From NCBI GenBank assembly GCA_020744425.1, contig JAGMUV010000002.1:2400501-2464500 (forward strand): a DNA stretch of 64,000 nt, in the 5' to 3' direction. Below, one piece after another: positions 24,582-36,700 of this stretch; within the stretch, counting starts at the first letter, position 1; each line of letters begins with the position of its first letter. Origin of the DNA: Dactylonectria macrodidyma. Taxonomy: Eukaryota > Ascomycota > Sordariomycetes > Hypocreales > Nectriaceae. The notes under the pieces were generated by a model. The model was not told where the DNA came from and made no database searches. It was given only the letters and a program-made list of their open reading frames with translations. Both the position numbers and the translations under genes were made by a program.

Positions 24582-25985
24582 CGAAATGAGAAGGCTATTC
24601 AGTACCTATTCAGTACTAAGCAGCGAAATTGAGGGAGACTAGAGAAAGGAGACAGGCTTTATAACTGGACGATGCGAGCGGTTAGAGCTAGCCGCATAGT
24701 GATTATGGAGGCATTCTTAGCGATTCATCCTCACCCGCTGCCGTTCCGCTGATGATGTTTCAGGCACGGTGTCAAGAGGTCTCAGCCTCCATGACAGTGA
24801 CTCTTCAAGCTGCCAGACATCATCAGAGGTCCCTCCCTAACAAGTTCCAGACGAATACATTTTATCACAATTCCGCAAGAGCCTGGCAGAGATGCATATT
24901 AGCAAATTAAGCCTGTCCAGGTAAGCCGCTGCCAGGTCATGTTTCTGATTAGCAATGCTCGCCAATCGAACTTGATGCAGGCTACATTCGGCATTTTGTG
25001 ACAATCTAGGTGATCAGTTGCTCTACATTGCTCTGCATCATATGTGAAGGATTCAGCGATCCCCAGTCTTGAGGTGTGAAGATGTGAAAATGCCGAGATG
25101 TAAATGTGCGAAGGTCTGGGGATTGGAAGATGCGTGGGAGCCAAAAGTCCAGAATTAGGTGCCCATCCAAGTTCAGCATCGGTTATACACGAGAGTCGAA
25201 AATAATTCCCTGAGTAAGCTTCCACCATTCTGTCTCAATAGCTACTGTCAACCTAGAACACAGGTCTTGTCTATCCACAAGCCCATTGGCCCACACCTTG
25301 CCGGATGATATGCCCAGTGTCATGTTTGTGCCGTCTTGCGTAACGACCTGTCACTATCCGATCAATGCCTACACGTTAGTTGGTCTGACGCGCGATGGTG
25401 GCATGCAGTTCTTCAGGCAAATTCCGTTCGAGGCACCAGCACACATATGTGTAACTTCCTGAGAGACGTTCGGTCTCTGGATAGGCCACTCCGCAATCCC
25501 CGAGTCCAAAACCACCATTGGACTCGGTTGCCTCTAGACTGTTGCCAGGCCGTCTCAACCGTCGTAGGAACTTCTTCGGCGAAATGGAGGCACAGATAGG
25601 GGCTACTGGGGAAAGAGGTCGACGTAGAGAGAGACAAACCAAGACAAGGTCTCGTAGACCCATACTAAGTCCATTATGCGGTGAAACCTGGCTGTGCTAT
25701 CGAGAAGCGCCGCCACCTGTATAACCTTGCACTGCGGTGCGAGGAATTCGTTCAACAAGACTGTTCAACAAGACTGTTCAACAAGACTGTTCAACAAGAC
25801 TGTTCAACAAGAGCAGTCTCGAGGAATATCCCCTCTCTGAAGTAGTTTTATTTGCCGTATCTACGTTCAACAACGTACATGTTCGAGTTTGGCTCAAGAC
25901 GCCAGTTAGTTGATCAGTGAGTGGAGTGCGAGGTGCAGCGAGGAGTCAAGTAGATAGTCGACTAATTCTTTTCGCCCATTGGTTC
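24582..25985. other. Intergenic with a 13-bp minisatellite
   Basis: No supported gene lies in these 1.4 kb. The only structured element is the tandem repeat at 25751-25812. The right end should contain the 3' UTR of the WDR8-type gene. Confidence 0.55.
25751..25812. repeat. 13-bp tandem repeat, 4.8 perfect copies
   Basis: The unit TTCAACAAGACTG is repeated four times exactly plus ten bases of a fifth. It lies about 175 bp beyond the stop of the minus-strand WD-repeat gene, so it may be in or near that transcript's 3' UTR. Perfect identity between copies points to recent slippage. Confidence 0.9.
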
Positions 25986-27725
25986 TCAGAGATGCTTGAA
26001 CGAAACTGTATCATCCAGAGTCGACGTGTCGTCCGCTATCAGCGCAGACATGTCACCTGCATCAACAAAGTCCTGTCCCGATGAGAAGCCCGTCTGCGCT
26101 GAACCAAGCACTTTCTCATTTCCAGTCGCCTCACCCCATGGTGCCAAGGATTGCTCAACATCCGCGCACAACATCATCAGGTAGTGTTGTGCATCGGACA
26201 GTAGAAGTATTGGATACTCAGAATCTCCGTTGAGCCATGTAGACTGGGATCTGCCCACAAGTTTGCCATCAGGCACGTGGGCCTCTAGAGAGACCGCCTT
26301 GGGCCCGGCAGATAATGGATCCCAAACAAAGGAGACACCCCGATAGTTGTTATCTTGGCATGTGACCAAGAGTAGTTCCCGTGCCGTCGGGTGCCAGGTA
26401 AAGCTGACATTCGAGTGGAACATGAGGACGGCTCGAAGTTCCGCTGCAGTGACATCCCAAACCCACAGGGTAGACGGCATATCATCAAGCCTTGTTGCTA
26501 AGAGGGAAGAAGACGCATCAAATGCAAGCAAAGAGCAGCCAGGCTTCATGTCCGCCGGAGGTTTTCCATCGACCAATCGACCTTGGGGGGAGACCAATTG
26601 CGTGGCACGAAGGAACGTGTAAGTAGCACGCCCTTCTTGTGAAGTGCTGAGTTTTTCCTGCCAGACCTAGTGCACTTCATCAGAATTTGCATCGTTTTGT
26701 AGTTAGGAGGTTATCTCACCTGAAGGGTGTCTGTCGGTACGATAGTGGTAGGGTGGAGGAGCCTCAAGCCATCCCTCCATGTCTGCGTGCCAAGCACACG
26801 CACTCCCCTACTATGGTCACCTATTGCGCAGAAGGCTGCATCGGGACTTGAACAGCACATCTTAATCCCAGGCTCTAGATCGGCGTCCTTCCCCCCGGCA
26901 ATCGTGGATGCTCCAATGGATCGAAAAAATTGGCCATCTGGCGTGTACAGCAAGAGCTTGTGCCCGTGTGCTGGGGACTCCCACAACAGAAGCCATTTCC
27001 CATCGGGGGTCCAAGCCAAACCCTGAGCGTCGACCGTTTCGGGGAACCATGATCTTTGGACCTGCAGGGTAACTGGGTGATGAGTGCTCACGGCGTCTCT
27101 TCCACCGGCTCTTGTCAGAAGCGCAAGGTGATCTGTCTGGGGACGGAGGGAGAAGCCACGGGTAACAGAGGAGGGTAGGTAGAATTTGGGGTTGTTGACC
27201 TCGACTGCTTTGGAAGTAGACAGGTCGAAAATAATGACTTTCAAGCCGAAGGGCGCATAAATGAAGATCTCGGCATCACGAGATCCAAACTGAACAAAGG
27301 GTGACTTCCCGCCTCCCGTCATAGGGTTTCGAATCACTGCATAACATGACGAGTCGAGTGCGGAGAAGACATGAATCTGGTCTGCAGTCGCAACGAGGAT
27401 GCGTGACGAGGAGGGGGCCCAGGCGAGAGTCGCAATGGGTCCTATGAGTTCCACGGGGAATTTCACCACATGGACGGTCCGCAACGACTGGGTCGAGCGA
27501 ACGACGATTGTCGACGCAGACAATGTGGCAACGAGTTTGCCATCGGGACTAGCACTGCAGTGCGGCGAGGCTGGATAAGGGGTTCGATTAGAACGGATAT
27601 TGAGCGGCGATGCGAAGAGAAGGAGCAGAAGACACAAATTGGGGAGAGAAAGGCAAAGTGTCAAAGAGATGGAAAGAGAAACTGGAATGGAGTTTCGTAC
27701 ATTTGAAGCAACGCGAAGGATGCAT
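25986..27725 (-). CDS. WD-repeat protein, WDR8/WRAP73 family
   Basis: Exons 27701-27725, 26720-27570 and 25986-26666 (introns of 130 and 53 bp) encode 518 residues. The tiny first exon gives MHPSRCFK; after splicing it continues SSPHCSASPDGKLVATLS, which matches the family's N-terminal blade. Later WD-like blades are visible as IATLAWAPSSSRILVATADQ, GLAWTPDGKWLLLWESP, CCSSPDAAFCAIGDHSRGVRV, LLAFDASSSLLATRLDDMPSTLWVWD and SFTWHPTARELLLVTCQ. WDR8 proteins form a complex with SSX2IP/Msd1. In fission yeast this complex anchors microtubule minus ends at spindle pole bodies; in animals it acts at centrosomes. The first exon is inferred from phase and conservation (donor GTACGA, acceptor ATCCAG). 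The unspliced frame instead offers only a non-ATG start. It is divergent from the molybdopterin gene with 870 bp between. Confidence 0.88.
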
Positions 27726-28595
27726 GATGAATGTAGCGAGTATCGTCGTCAGTAAAGTCAAACGTCGTAGAGGGTGCTTGGTGATTCTTCGGACAGGGCA
27801 GCGTTAGCCAGGCTCGCGCCTCATGTGACCGTCAAGATTCGAATAGAAACCACGGAAGGAGCTCTTGCCCAGTGAACTAGTCCAAAGAGAAGGAAAGAGA
27901 TGCGGACTCTGGGTTGAACAGCAATGAAGAATAAAGCTGTTGGGCGTTAGAATCTCTCAAACGATTGAGTGACGGATTAACTCTCTTGCTCTCTCGCCTG
28001 CGTGATATCGCGTTCCGAATTTGTTCGATTTGTCGTTAGAACTACAGAGGGGTCTTGGTGTTTACTTTGTGTCCCGATATGGTTAGCGCTAATGACCCCT
28101 CGGCTCAGTGCCATCACTATAGGGTAAATAGGGGTTGCACTGGAGCGCTGGGGTCAATGACAGCCTGCATCTGTAATAATTAACAAAGGTATAGCAATGA
28201 TTAGTACGGCAATGTACATCCGTCAGCCTGCGACAGGCGCCATCTGAAAACATTAGAAGCATCCAACTAGTGTGTCCCAGGAGGGAAGGTACGGCGAACA
28301 AGTATCGCCACCTTAGGTCTGGGCTCTGTTTGCGCCCTTCTCCGCGCTGACTCATCAGGTGTATGGAACATCTCCGGTGACCACATTCATGAAGTCCATT
28401 TTGACTTCACGCCTTCTTTCCACCCTAAGCCATCCTTTTCGTTCTTGTCGTTCATCCACGATATCAACGACTCGCCTTACCCACCTCCCATTTCAGGGAT
28501 ACTATGGTTTCGGTGTAGGGCATCGTCGAGCTAGGGGTTCAACGAGTCCGACTTAGTCTCGCTGATCAGAAGAGTCGAAGGAACACGAATGGGTC
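27726..28595. promoter_or_regulatory. Divergent promoter region, WDR8 / MoaA-MoaC
   Basis: These 870 bp lie between divergent start codons. The stretch contains pyrimidine-rich sequence immediately 5' of the molybdopterin gene (28385-28500). I see no conserved motif I can name. Confidence 0.5.
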
Positions 28596-30721
28596 ATGAT
28601 GGCCTCTCAACGACTCTCGCTATCTCGGGTTGTGCGTACGGGTCACTACCCGCATTTACCATGTATACCATCACTCTCCCGTCCTCTGTTGCGCAGTTCC
28701 AGGGCGGTATCAAATGTCGCAACGGCTCGTGAAGGACTGGCAGATGGGCTTTCTCCAGAGGTCGGATTCCCGCAACCACGTCGTCAACGACTTCATGATG
28801 CCAAACCCTTCTCCGACTTCTTGACCGACACTTTTCATCGTCAGCATGACTACTTGCGCATCTCTATAACGGAGAGATGCAACCTACGATGCGTCTACTG
28901 TATGCCGGAAGAGGGTGTTCCACTATCCCCAAATAGGGAGCTGTTGACTACACCTGAAATTGTTCTCTTGTCCTCGGTGTTTGTCTCCCAGGGCGTGAGT
29001 AAAATTCGCCTCACTGGGGGGGAACCGACCATTCGTCGTGACATTTTACCCCTGATGCATCAGATCGGAGAGTTACGACGACACGGACTCAAGGAGATAT
29101 GCATTACTACGAATGGAATCTCTCTGCACCGGAAGCTAGACAGCATGGTCGAGGCGGGACTGACTGGCGTCAATCTCAGCTTGGATACCCTCGACCCCTG
29201 GCAGTTTCAGATCATGACACGGAGGAAAGGCTTTGACGCTGTTCAGAGGAGTATCGACCGGATCTTGGAGATGAACAGGCTCGGAGCTGGAGTCAAACTA
29301 AAGATCAACTGTGTTGTGATGAGGGGAGTCAATGACAGGGAAGTGCTCCCCTTTTTGGACCTGACACAAGATAAAGACATCGAGGTGCGGTTCATCGAAT
29401 ACATGCCCTTTGACGGCAACAAATGGAACAAGGGGAAGATGTTCAGTTACTCGGATATGCTGGACCTCATCCGGACGAAATATCCGACCCTCCAAAAGAT
29501 CCAGGATCACAAGAATGATACCAGCAAGACATGGCACGTCCCTGGCTTTGCTGGACGCATCGGGTTCATCACAAGCATGACACAGAATTTCTGTGGGACT
29601 TGCAATCGACTGCGCATCACGAGCGATGGCAATCTCAAGGTTTGCCTCTTTGGAAATGCAGAGGTGTCCCTGCGGGACATTCTTCGCAAGTCCAACGAGG
29701 GCGAGCCTATTGACGAGCAAACCTTCGAAGCTATGAAGCAACTCGAAACGAACCGCCGAGCGGGTTTGGCCGCGTCAAACCAATCGCCGCTTGGACTAGC
29801 GCCCAATGAACTGGAGTTGCTTGACGTTATCGGCACTGCTGTCAAAGGGAAGAAGGCAAAGCATGCGGGCCTTGGAACACTGGAGCATATGAAGAACCGG
29901 CCCATGATCTTGATAGGTGGGTAAAGGAGCTGCTTTCTACGTCGCTTGGGATAACTGGGAACTATTCTGTCATCGGCGGTGAGATTGGGATATCGACCGA
30001 CACAGCGCCGTGTGGACTTTGTTGCTAAGTTACGAGTTTGGAGATTCAATGGAGATATGCTGAATACAATTTTGTAGATCCCCAACCTTGGTCTTTGCTT
30101 GGCGACATGCCCCGTCGCGTCCGATGTAGTCTCGGTGACGGTTCGCTGCTTCCCAGTTGGCCAAGGGGCGTCATGGCCCCCCAGCGAAGGCGACTGTTCT
30201 CGCAATCTCGACCGTTCCGGGGAGACGACCGTGAGAAGACGGCTGCCCCTAAACTATCGCACGTATCGGAGTCTGGATCGGCACGGATGGTTTCCATCTC
30301 GGATAAGAGCATCACCTCGAGGATTGCCAAGGCGGCTTGTACGGTCCGATTCTCCAACCCAACGGCGATCAACCTGATTCGAGAGAATCAGATGAAGAAG
30401 GGTGATGTGCTCGGGGTCGCCAGAGTGGCAGGTATCATGGCATCGAAGCGAACGCCGGATCTGATCCCTCTCTGCCACCCAATCGCGCTCTCCCGGGCCA
30501 GCGTTGATCTCGACGTCAAGGGTGACGACACCATCGAGATCTTGGCGACAGTCACGTGCGATGGGAAGACTGGGGTTGAGATGGAGGCGCTCACGGCGGC
30601 GTCTACTGCGGCACTGACCATTTACGATATGTGCAAGGCGGTGGATAAGGCCATGGTGATTGAGGGTCTGCGGGTCGTGCTCAAGAATGGAGGCAAGAGC
30701 GGCAGATGGGAGATGGACTGA
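28596..30721 (+). CDS. Molybdopterin precursor Z (cPMP) synthase, MoaA-MoaC locus (MOCS1 / cnxABC type)
   Basis: The upstream frame (28596-29924, 442 residues) is a radical-SAM GTP 3',8-cyclase. It has a presequence-like N-terminus, the CX3CX2C cluster at Cys95, Cys99 and Cys102 (ERCNLRCVYC), the TGGEPT motif and the second cluster Cys333, Cys336 and Cys350. It ends RPMILIGG followed by TAA. The downstream frame encodes the MoaC domain (cPMP synthase), with KKGDVLGVARVAGIMASKRT, LIPLCHPI and EMEALTAASTAALTIYDM, ending at 30721. Splicing 29917-30077 (GTGGGT donor; CTGAAT branch; TTGTAG acceptor) joins them in frame to 654 residues but replaces the terminal Gly-Gly. Together the domains turn GTP into cyclic pyranopterin monophosphate in mitochondria, the first step of molybdenum-cofactor synthesis needed by nitrate reductase and others. 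In Aspergillus nidulans one gene, cnxABC, encodes both domains. Confidence 0.92.
29917..30077 (+). other. Candidate optional intron between MoaA and MoaC domains
   Basis: If retained, the MoaA frame stops at 29922-29924 after Gly-Gly. If removed (phase 1 on both sides), translation passes into MoaC and the two glycines are lost. A second donor, GTAAAG at 29921, paired with a TGTAG acceptor ending at 30129 is also in frame and would keep Gly-Gly within a fusion. A start codon for MoaC alone exists at 30107, and the following ~40 residues are Arg-rich without strong acidity, like a mitochondrial presequence. Choosing among these needs RNA data. Confidence 0.6.
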
Positions 30722-33700
30722 AGCGCTGCCGCTGGTCACGGCGGGGCGAGTACTGTACTCTAGAGGGTCCTGCGAAGCACTCGTGCACCTATGACAGACA
30801 GCATACATGGAGATTATATAACGACGCGGGGTTGTGTAAATGAGGGTTGCCCGGGGTCGCATAGAGTGGATATTGTATAAGGATCAAGGCGGCAAGAGAG
30901 AATTTGTTGATCAAGAGGGACACGCGAGGTTGGTGAGTCGCGGCCGAAACTGGAGGGCAAAGAGCTGGGGGCTCTTTGACGAGGAGTGCTAATACCAAAG
31001 CAAAGAGCAGTCACTGCTAGGAAGACGGTGCAGTTGTCTCGCGAGACAACAGGTCAACATGGGGACAATGCTGCATCTTGGGGTGGAGCAACTGGGGGTC
31101 AACGACCAAGTAGCTAGTATTTAGTGGCCGCAATTGCAGCAGAGCTGGCCGCAGTCGGGTCGTCGAGGACGCAGCAGATCCAGTCCTGTAATTGGTAATT
31201 AAAGACGCTGCGAGTTGAGACCCAAAAAAAAGCAGGCAGCTCGGCCCAGTTGGCAGCTGATGAGTGAGACATTCAGGGTCCTCTCTAGCTCACTTGAATG
31301 CCTTGCTGCTGTCGGGGAGCGAGTTGCGCAGAGCCTTGGCTGAGCGCTAATCCTGGCGGATAGACAACGAAGCCTCGTGCCCCTCCGGAGCCGTTCCGAG
31401 GCCGTTCCGATGCCGTCGCTTTCCTTGCGGGCGAGAGGGGGAGGGGGGTTCGATCGGGGACGGACCCGATGGCTCGGAGCACATGACCAGCGACAGGCGC
31501 AGGAGACGGAGGCACGGGCAACAACACCAGCAATGGGCAAAGGCGGCGGAAAGGCGGTGGAGGAAGGATGTGGCGAAGGGGTGTACTCGCTGCAGGTCTG
31601 ATTGATCAGTGGCGATGTCGATGTCGATAGCGATGTGCATGTGCATGAAGGAGGAGGCCAGACATGTCTCTCATGGTTTGGTAGGCTGCCAACAGCCGCG
31701 CAGAAACGGCTCAAACAAAGGCTTTGCTGCATCTTACTGTCCTGTAGTAGCATGTCGAGCTGCTGGTAAGACAGGGATCCTTCTTCAGTGGAGAGGTTTG
31801 CCAGGCTGGGAGACGCATTCAGAACGGCTTGACTCACCAGCCAATGCTGTCGCACCGATAAGAGAGCCGCAGACCTGCAGGCTAAGTGTCGAAAAGAGCA
31901 AAGCGTCGTTCTGTCTCCCTCGTCAAGCTCTTGTTCTGAGTGGGCCATTAGTGCGCCACTGACAAGCATAGGGTGGCATCGCAGATTCAGCTAACCAGCC
32001 AGTCGTAGCGTATGTATTTCTCCATCTCGAATGACACTCGGGAGTGTTGAGAGGCTGCAAAGGCGACAGAGACAGATACTGTCATTGTTAGTGGAAAAGA
32101 AATGACCCAACGATGTAGCTTTGGAGCGGCACTATGACACCCAAGGCAGTCTTCATCTTCGGAAATCTCCACCTAGCCTTGGCGGTTGAACTCAAGGCTT
32201 CAAAGAGCTTACTTTACGCCTCATTTAGCGTTGTGGCGGCAGCGAGCATCCGACCGTAAGACGGAGGGTTGTCACCGGCCCCTCGGAGTGTGTGTGTGAC
32301 CTGTGCTGAGCGCGGCTGGCGTCGGCCATTCCCATGTCTGCTTGCTTAACCATCATATCCAAGTCTCAACTACCGTTTTAAAACTTTATGCATGCCTGAC
32401 TGGTTTTGATGCGCCGAAGCAGACGGAAGATGCGATCATCTAGATACTCAATCGTTCCGTGCTTGAGCATCTGCCTGTATAGCAAGTCGAGGCTGTCAAC
32501 TCTGTAGCGAGGTTGCTGTACATGTACAACATCTGGGATCAACTGTGGCGCGGGCATCCACCTCCGCATTCCGGACCGTATTTGACCGACCACTGTCCTT
32601 AAGGCATTGGATGAAGGAGGAGCCATAACTCCGGCGCCCAAACCTTGGCCGTTCACTAGGACTCCTATTCATACTATGAGACCGACGATCTCTCATCTTA
32701 TTAGGTGGGGGACACTATCAGTAAGATGTCAAGATGTGTCAATCTCATACACATCCAACTGCCCCATATCCTCCAGGCCACTCGTCCTTGTGAAAATGTA
32801 CCTGGAAGGTGGGGTGCCAATAGGCCCTGGAACGGCGCGCTGCATGGGCACGACCTGTGATGGTTCCTGAAGACCACAATTGGGCTGGCAACTTACATCT
32901 CGACCATCGCTCAATCACGGGGTCACTAACAAACAAAACTCTGGAGGAGAAAACGTGGCTATGGCGAGACAAGTGGGTTAAGCTGGACATCGGTAGCGCC
33001 TAGCGGATCTGGATAGCGCTGATAGCAGACTGTGGTACGAAGTACGTACTGCACCGAGACGGAGCGCCAAGAGGGCTGGCCAGCGGAGCGCGCTGTGGCC
33101 TGGTCCACAGGTATTCTCCATCAACCGCATCTCCACTGTTCGAGCGGTAGCTCGGTGACTACGAGTTCGAAACCCGAGGTGGCGGGCGAACCGGCAGGGG
33201 CCCCATTTTCTATCCGTGGGAGAGATGACGACACAAACTGGCCCGTGGGCGGCAAACAAAAGGTTGTGAGGCCTGAACTGACTGAGTTGCAAGGGTTCGA
33301 ATGATGATGGCGCATAAAAGTCTGTATTGTGACCGAGGCCTACGTAGTATTGGCTGCATCAGGGAGGGATCTGTGCTGCCGATGGCCATCTGTGATGCAA
33401 TTCCCGAGCGGGTAGAGTCACTCACCGAAGGGCTGCAGGCGGTAATAGCAGTTCCTGTATTAATTATGCAGTAAGCACTTGGCCCAGCGACAAAACACAA
33501 GAGCCTGGTATCGATGGTGGCACAATTCGAATGAATTTCCCGATCAAGTCCCGAACAAAGCTGTGGCGGCGCCACCATTCTGACAACGACTTGAAAGTTA
33601 CCTCACGGTTTCTAATTTGAAGCATTTCTTGCATGGACCAGGCGTGGATCCGAAGGTCATCGTTTTAATGCAGTACCCAGTAAGAGATGCTGTATTGCTC

Positions 33701-36700
33701 AGGATGACTCCAACTTGTAGCCGTTGTTTTCGAGGGGGAGGGGGACAGGTTTGTTGCGGACTTGTTGGGAACTGGGGAAGTAGTCACGAGACCAACTGTG
33801 ATTCCGTACATACCAACAGCTGTGGATGTGCGACTTGTGTCAGGATAGGAGGATAGGGCGGAGGGATGATTGATGATCCAGGTCAGTGAGGGCATGGGTC
33901 GATAGCAGGTGGAACCCAGGACGTTCTCGATGTTCAAGAAGAAGAAGGCAGTACCAGGTCCGGGTCGGGTGGGCTCTCCTCGGTTTGCGCGCTCCGATGG
34001 CTCCTTCCCTGTCCAGTTCCCTGAGCGACGACCCCGTTTGCTCCCAGTTCTCACATCTTTCCCCCCTGGTAAGTGAAGGCCGCCGGCGAACCTCTAGGCT
34101 GTTCCAAGTGGAGCATTTAGTGGGTATGATTAGGTCATGAGGGCGAAAGGGAAGCGTCGTGCGTGAGTGAAGCACCATCGGGGGAGACCCCTGCGGGGTG
34201 AGGGCGACCGCCGTCTCGGCCGCGTTGAGGGATCCAGGCTGGTAGGCAGAGGGGTCGCAGGAGGGGCGGGAGTTGATGCTCCAAACACGTAGGTGGGTGG
34301 GTAGTTGGACTTCTCGTTGTGGTGTGGTCGTGTGGTAATCTGGAGTACACCGATAACTTAAGCGGTGCAAGGCCGAAGTGTATGTAAAGCTGTTAGCCAG
34401 AACGGGGTGAATGCAACACAACCTGATGAGGGAAATAAGCTAGGTCGTGATGGAGTTGTGTAGCATCACGATCGGATCGGGGATCTGAAAGAGAGAAGAG
34501 AAAGAAAGAAAAAAAAAATATAGAAAAAAATTAGACCGCGTCAACATGACATGGATGATCATGTAGGCCCGGGAGTTGTAGGGCGCTTGCTGAAGAGTTG
34601 GGAGATTTTGCTGGTGCGAAACCAGACTTGACGTGGGGGGTTGACGAGGGATGGCTGGAAAGACGGCTGGATGGGGAATGGAGGTGGGCATCGACGTCTC
34701 GGTTACATCACCAGAACTCTACCTAAGCCTGCATTATTACTTCGGAGGTCGTGCCTTCCATTACATGGCTTATTGCTTCCGACAGCGAGCTGATGCTGAT
34801 ACGGAAGGCATGTGCATTGGGTAAGTTACGCGGGAAGTAATTGCCTACCTAGTGGTTGACTGTACTAGGTCTGGAGTCGGGTTGGGCAGGCAGGCAGGAC
34901 GCAAGGGCGGGAAGTATCGACGTGGTTGCTTAGCTGAAGCGGCAAGAGAACTCGACACAAGGCAGTTGATTCCAATAGCCGGCGACTCCTACCTACTTCG
35001 TACATAGTCCTGTATACAAGTCGGCCCCTCTTCTTTTTGCCTCATCCTATCTGGCCCAGGCTTGTTCTGTCTTGCCTCTGTCTATTCCTTGTTTTGCATA
35101 TCTCCATCTATTCATCTCTCCATGTTCCCACATGGGTCGCTCGAGACTCCAACGCTTCTAGAACAATACTTGCCTCTTACCGTTGGATTTGCTCGTACGT
35201 AACAGTTGCCTCATTCAAACGCAGCAGAGCATCTCATCACAATCGCATCGTCGGCCATCCCGTTGGCTCGATCGGTCGGTCGCGTTGAGCCCCATGTCCT
35301 AGCAAACCCGTCTCGGCGCCGACCGCGACGGGCGACTCCCAGGCCAAAAAGCGCAAAGCCGTTGGAGACTGGCTGGAGCCGGTCCGGGAAGAGACGCACA
35401 ACACGCTGCGGACGCTGCTCGTGGCAAGGTTGCAAGGGTAGCCCCGGCCAGGACGACAGCAGCCTACCATTAGGCTAGAGACTCTTGAGGAAAGGGCTGC
35501 GGCCCCGAGAGCGGGCGGAGATCCAATCATTTACACGCTTGGTGGTCCTGGTTTCGGGCCAATTGCCGCCTTACGATACAACAGTCAGCCCCCCTGGGAT
35601 GGACTTGATTTGGTTTGGACTTGCTGTCTCACAGGTGGCACCCCGCTATGAGCCTCCAGCGTCTCCCACACGCTCATGCTTGTAGCGGTCCGCACGCTGA
35701 GGCTGTTCGCATCCTCCACTGACGCCCCCCTGACGCTGTCCATCGTCCACTCCCACACCCAGGAACAAAGAGAGACGTTTAGTGGGAGGGAGGTACGTAG
35801 GTGGATGGTTTTAGGGTGCTGGTCGGCTGGTCGGTTAGATGTGAACTTGGGGTCGGTGTGTCGCGCAGACACAAAACTGACCTCCAGCTCCCTGACTCGG
35901 GGTGGCCACAAATCGCCGAGACCGCTCCGACGTTTGTCGAGGACAAGGCAGAGCGCCCCCCGGACGGGGAACTTTCAAGACGAGGTGCCCAACTCGCAGA
36001 AAGAGGTACAGAGCGGGCAGCAACGATGAGTAGGTACATACCTACTTGCCGACGTATTTCTTCCCCAAGGGATTGCCGGTGCCGCTAGATACTCTCCTAC
36101 GGATACAACAGCGGGAGTCCTAGTCCGCTTGGCCATATTCGTTGCTGATACACATGAACCCCGGCTTCTCGTTCGGGTCCTCGACTCGATCGAGGGCTTG
36201 ACTAAGACTTCAAACTCGCTCCTCGGCTGTGCCCAACTCGATTCGCCTTTCTCCGTGGCCATCCCGGCTGTGCTCCAGTTGTGCTCCAGCTGTGCTTCAA
36301 CTGTGTTCCTCCAGCATGGTTATTAAAATCCGACGGGGGTGGGGAGGTCCTTGGGTCCTCTACGATCGGCCATCTCAACCCATGGCCAGAGCGGTGGATT
36401 CTTGATTCCCAACCCACCCACACTCACACGCAAACGCGCACGCCAAAATCACCCCGGTCTTTCCCATCTCCATCCTCCATCCTCTCCATTCTCCATAGCC
36501 CTGGACCACCCAACCAGGAAGTCGGGATAAAAAAACAACTCATCAGCTACAGTGCTGTGCGAAGTACCCTAACATCGATCTCTGTTAACTGTGCCCGTCT
36601 CGTACCTGGTCCTCTGCTGGCCCACACATCCCATCCCGCACCAAATACTTACCGGCATTTCCTCTCGCTGCTGCATACTACAACACTCTCACGAAGCAAT

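Noticed and set aside
31446..31470. GGTTCGATC motif resembling a tRNA T-loop
   Set aside because: The arms beside it are G-rich on both sides and cannot pair.
31199..31969. Long minus-strand frame of about 256 codons in the gene-free region
   Set aside because: It is Ser/Arg/Pro-rich, overlaps similar frames in other phases, lacks any domain, and its composition follows local G+C rather than codon bias.
32378..32656. Minus-strand frame with protein-like end (SLDLLYRQMLKHGTIEYLDDRIFRLLRRI)
   Set aside because: It begins at a non-ATG codon, is short, and has no splice partner I could find; it is possible but unsupported.
33140..33200. tRNA-like B box (GAGTTCGAAACCC)
   Set aside because: The flanks do not fold into a cloverleaf, and no acceptor stem or A box lies at the right distance.
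33840..34421. Minus-strand frame of 193 codons
   Set aside because: It shows no family feature and competes with equally long frames on the plus strand.
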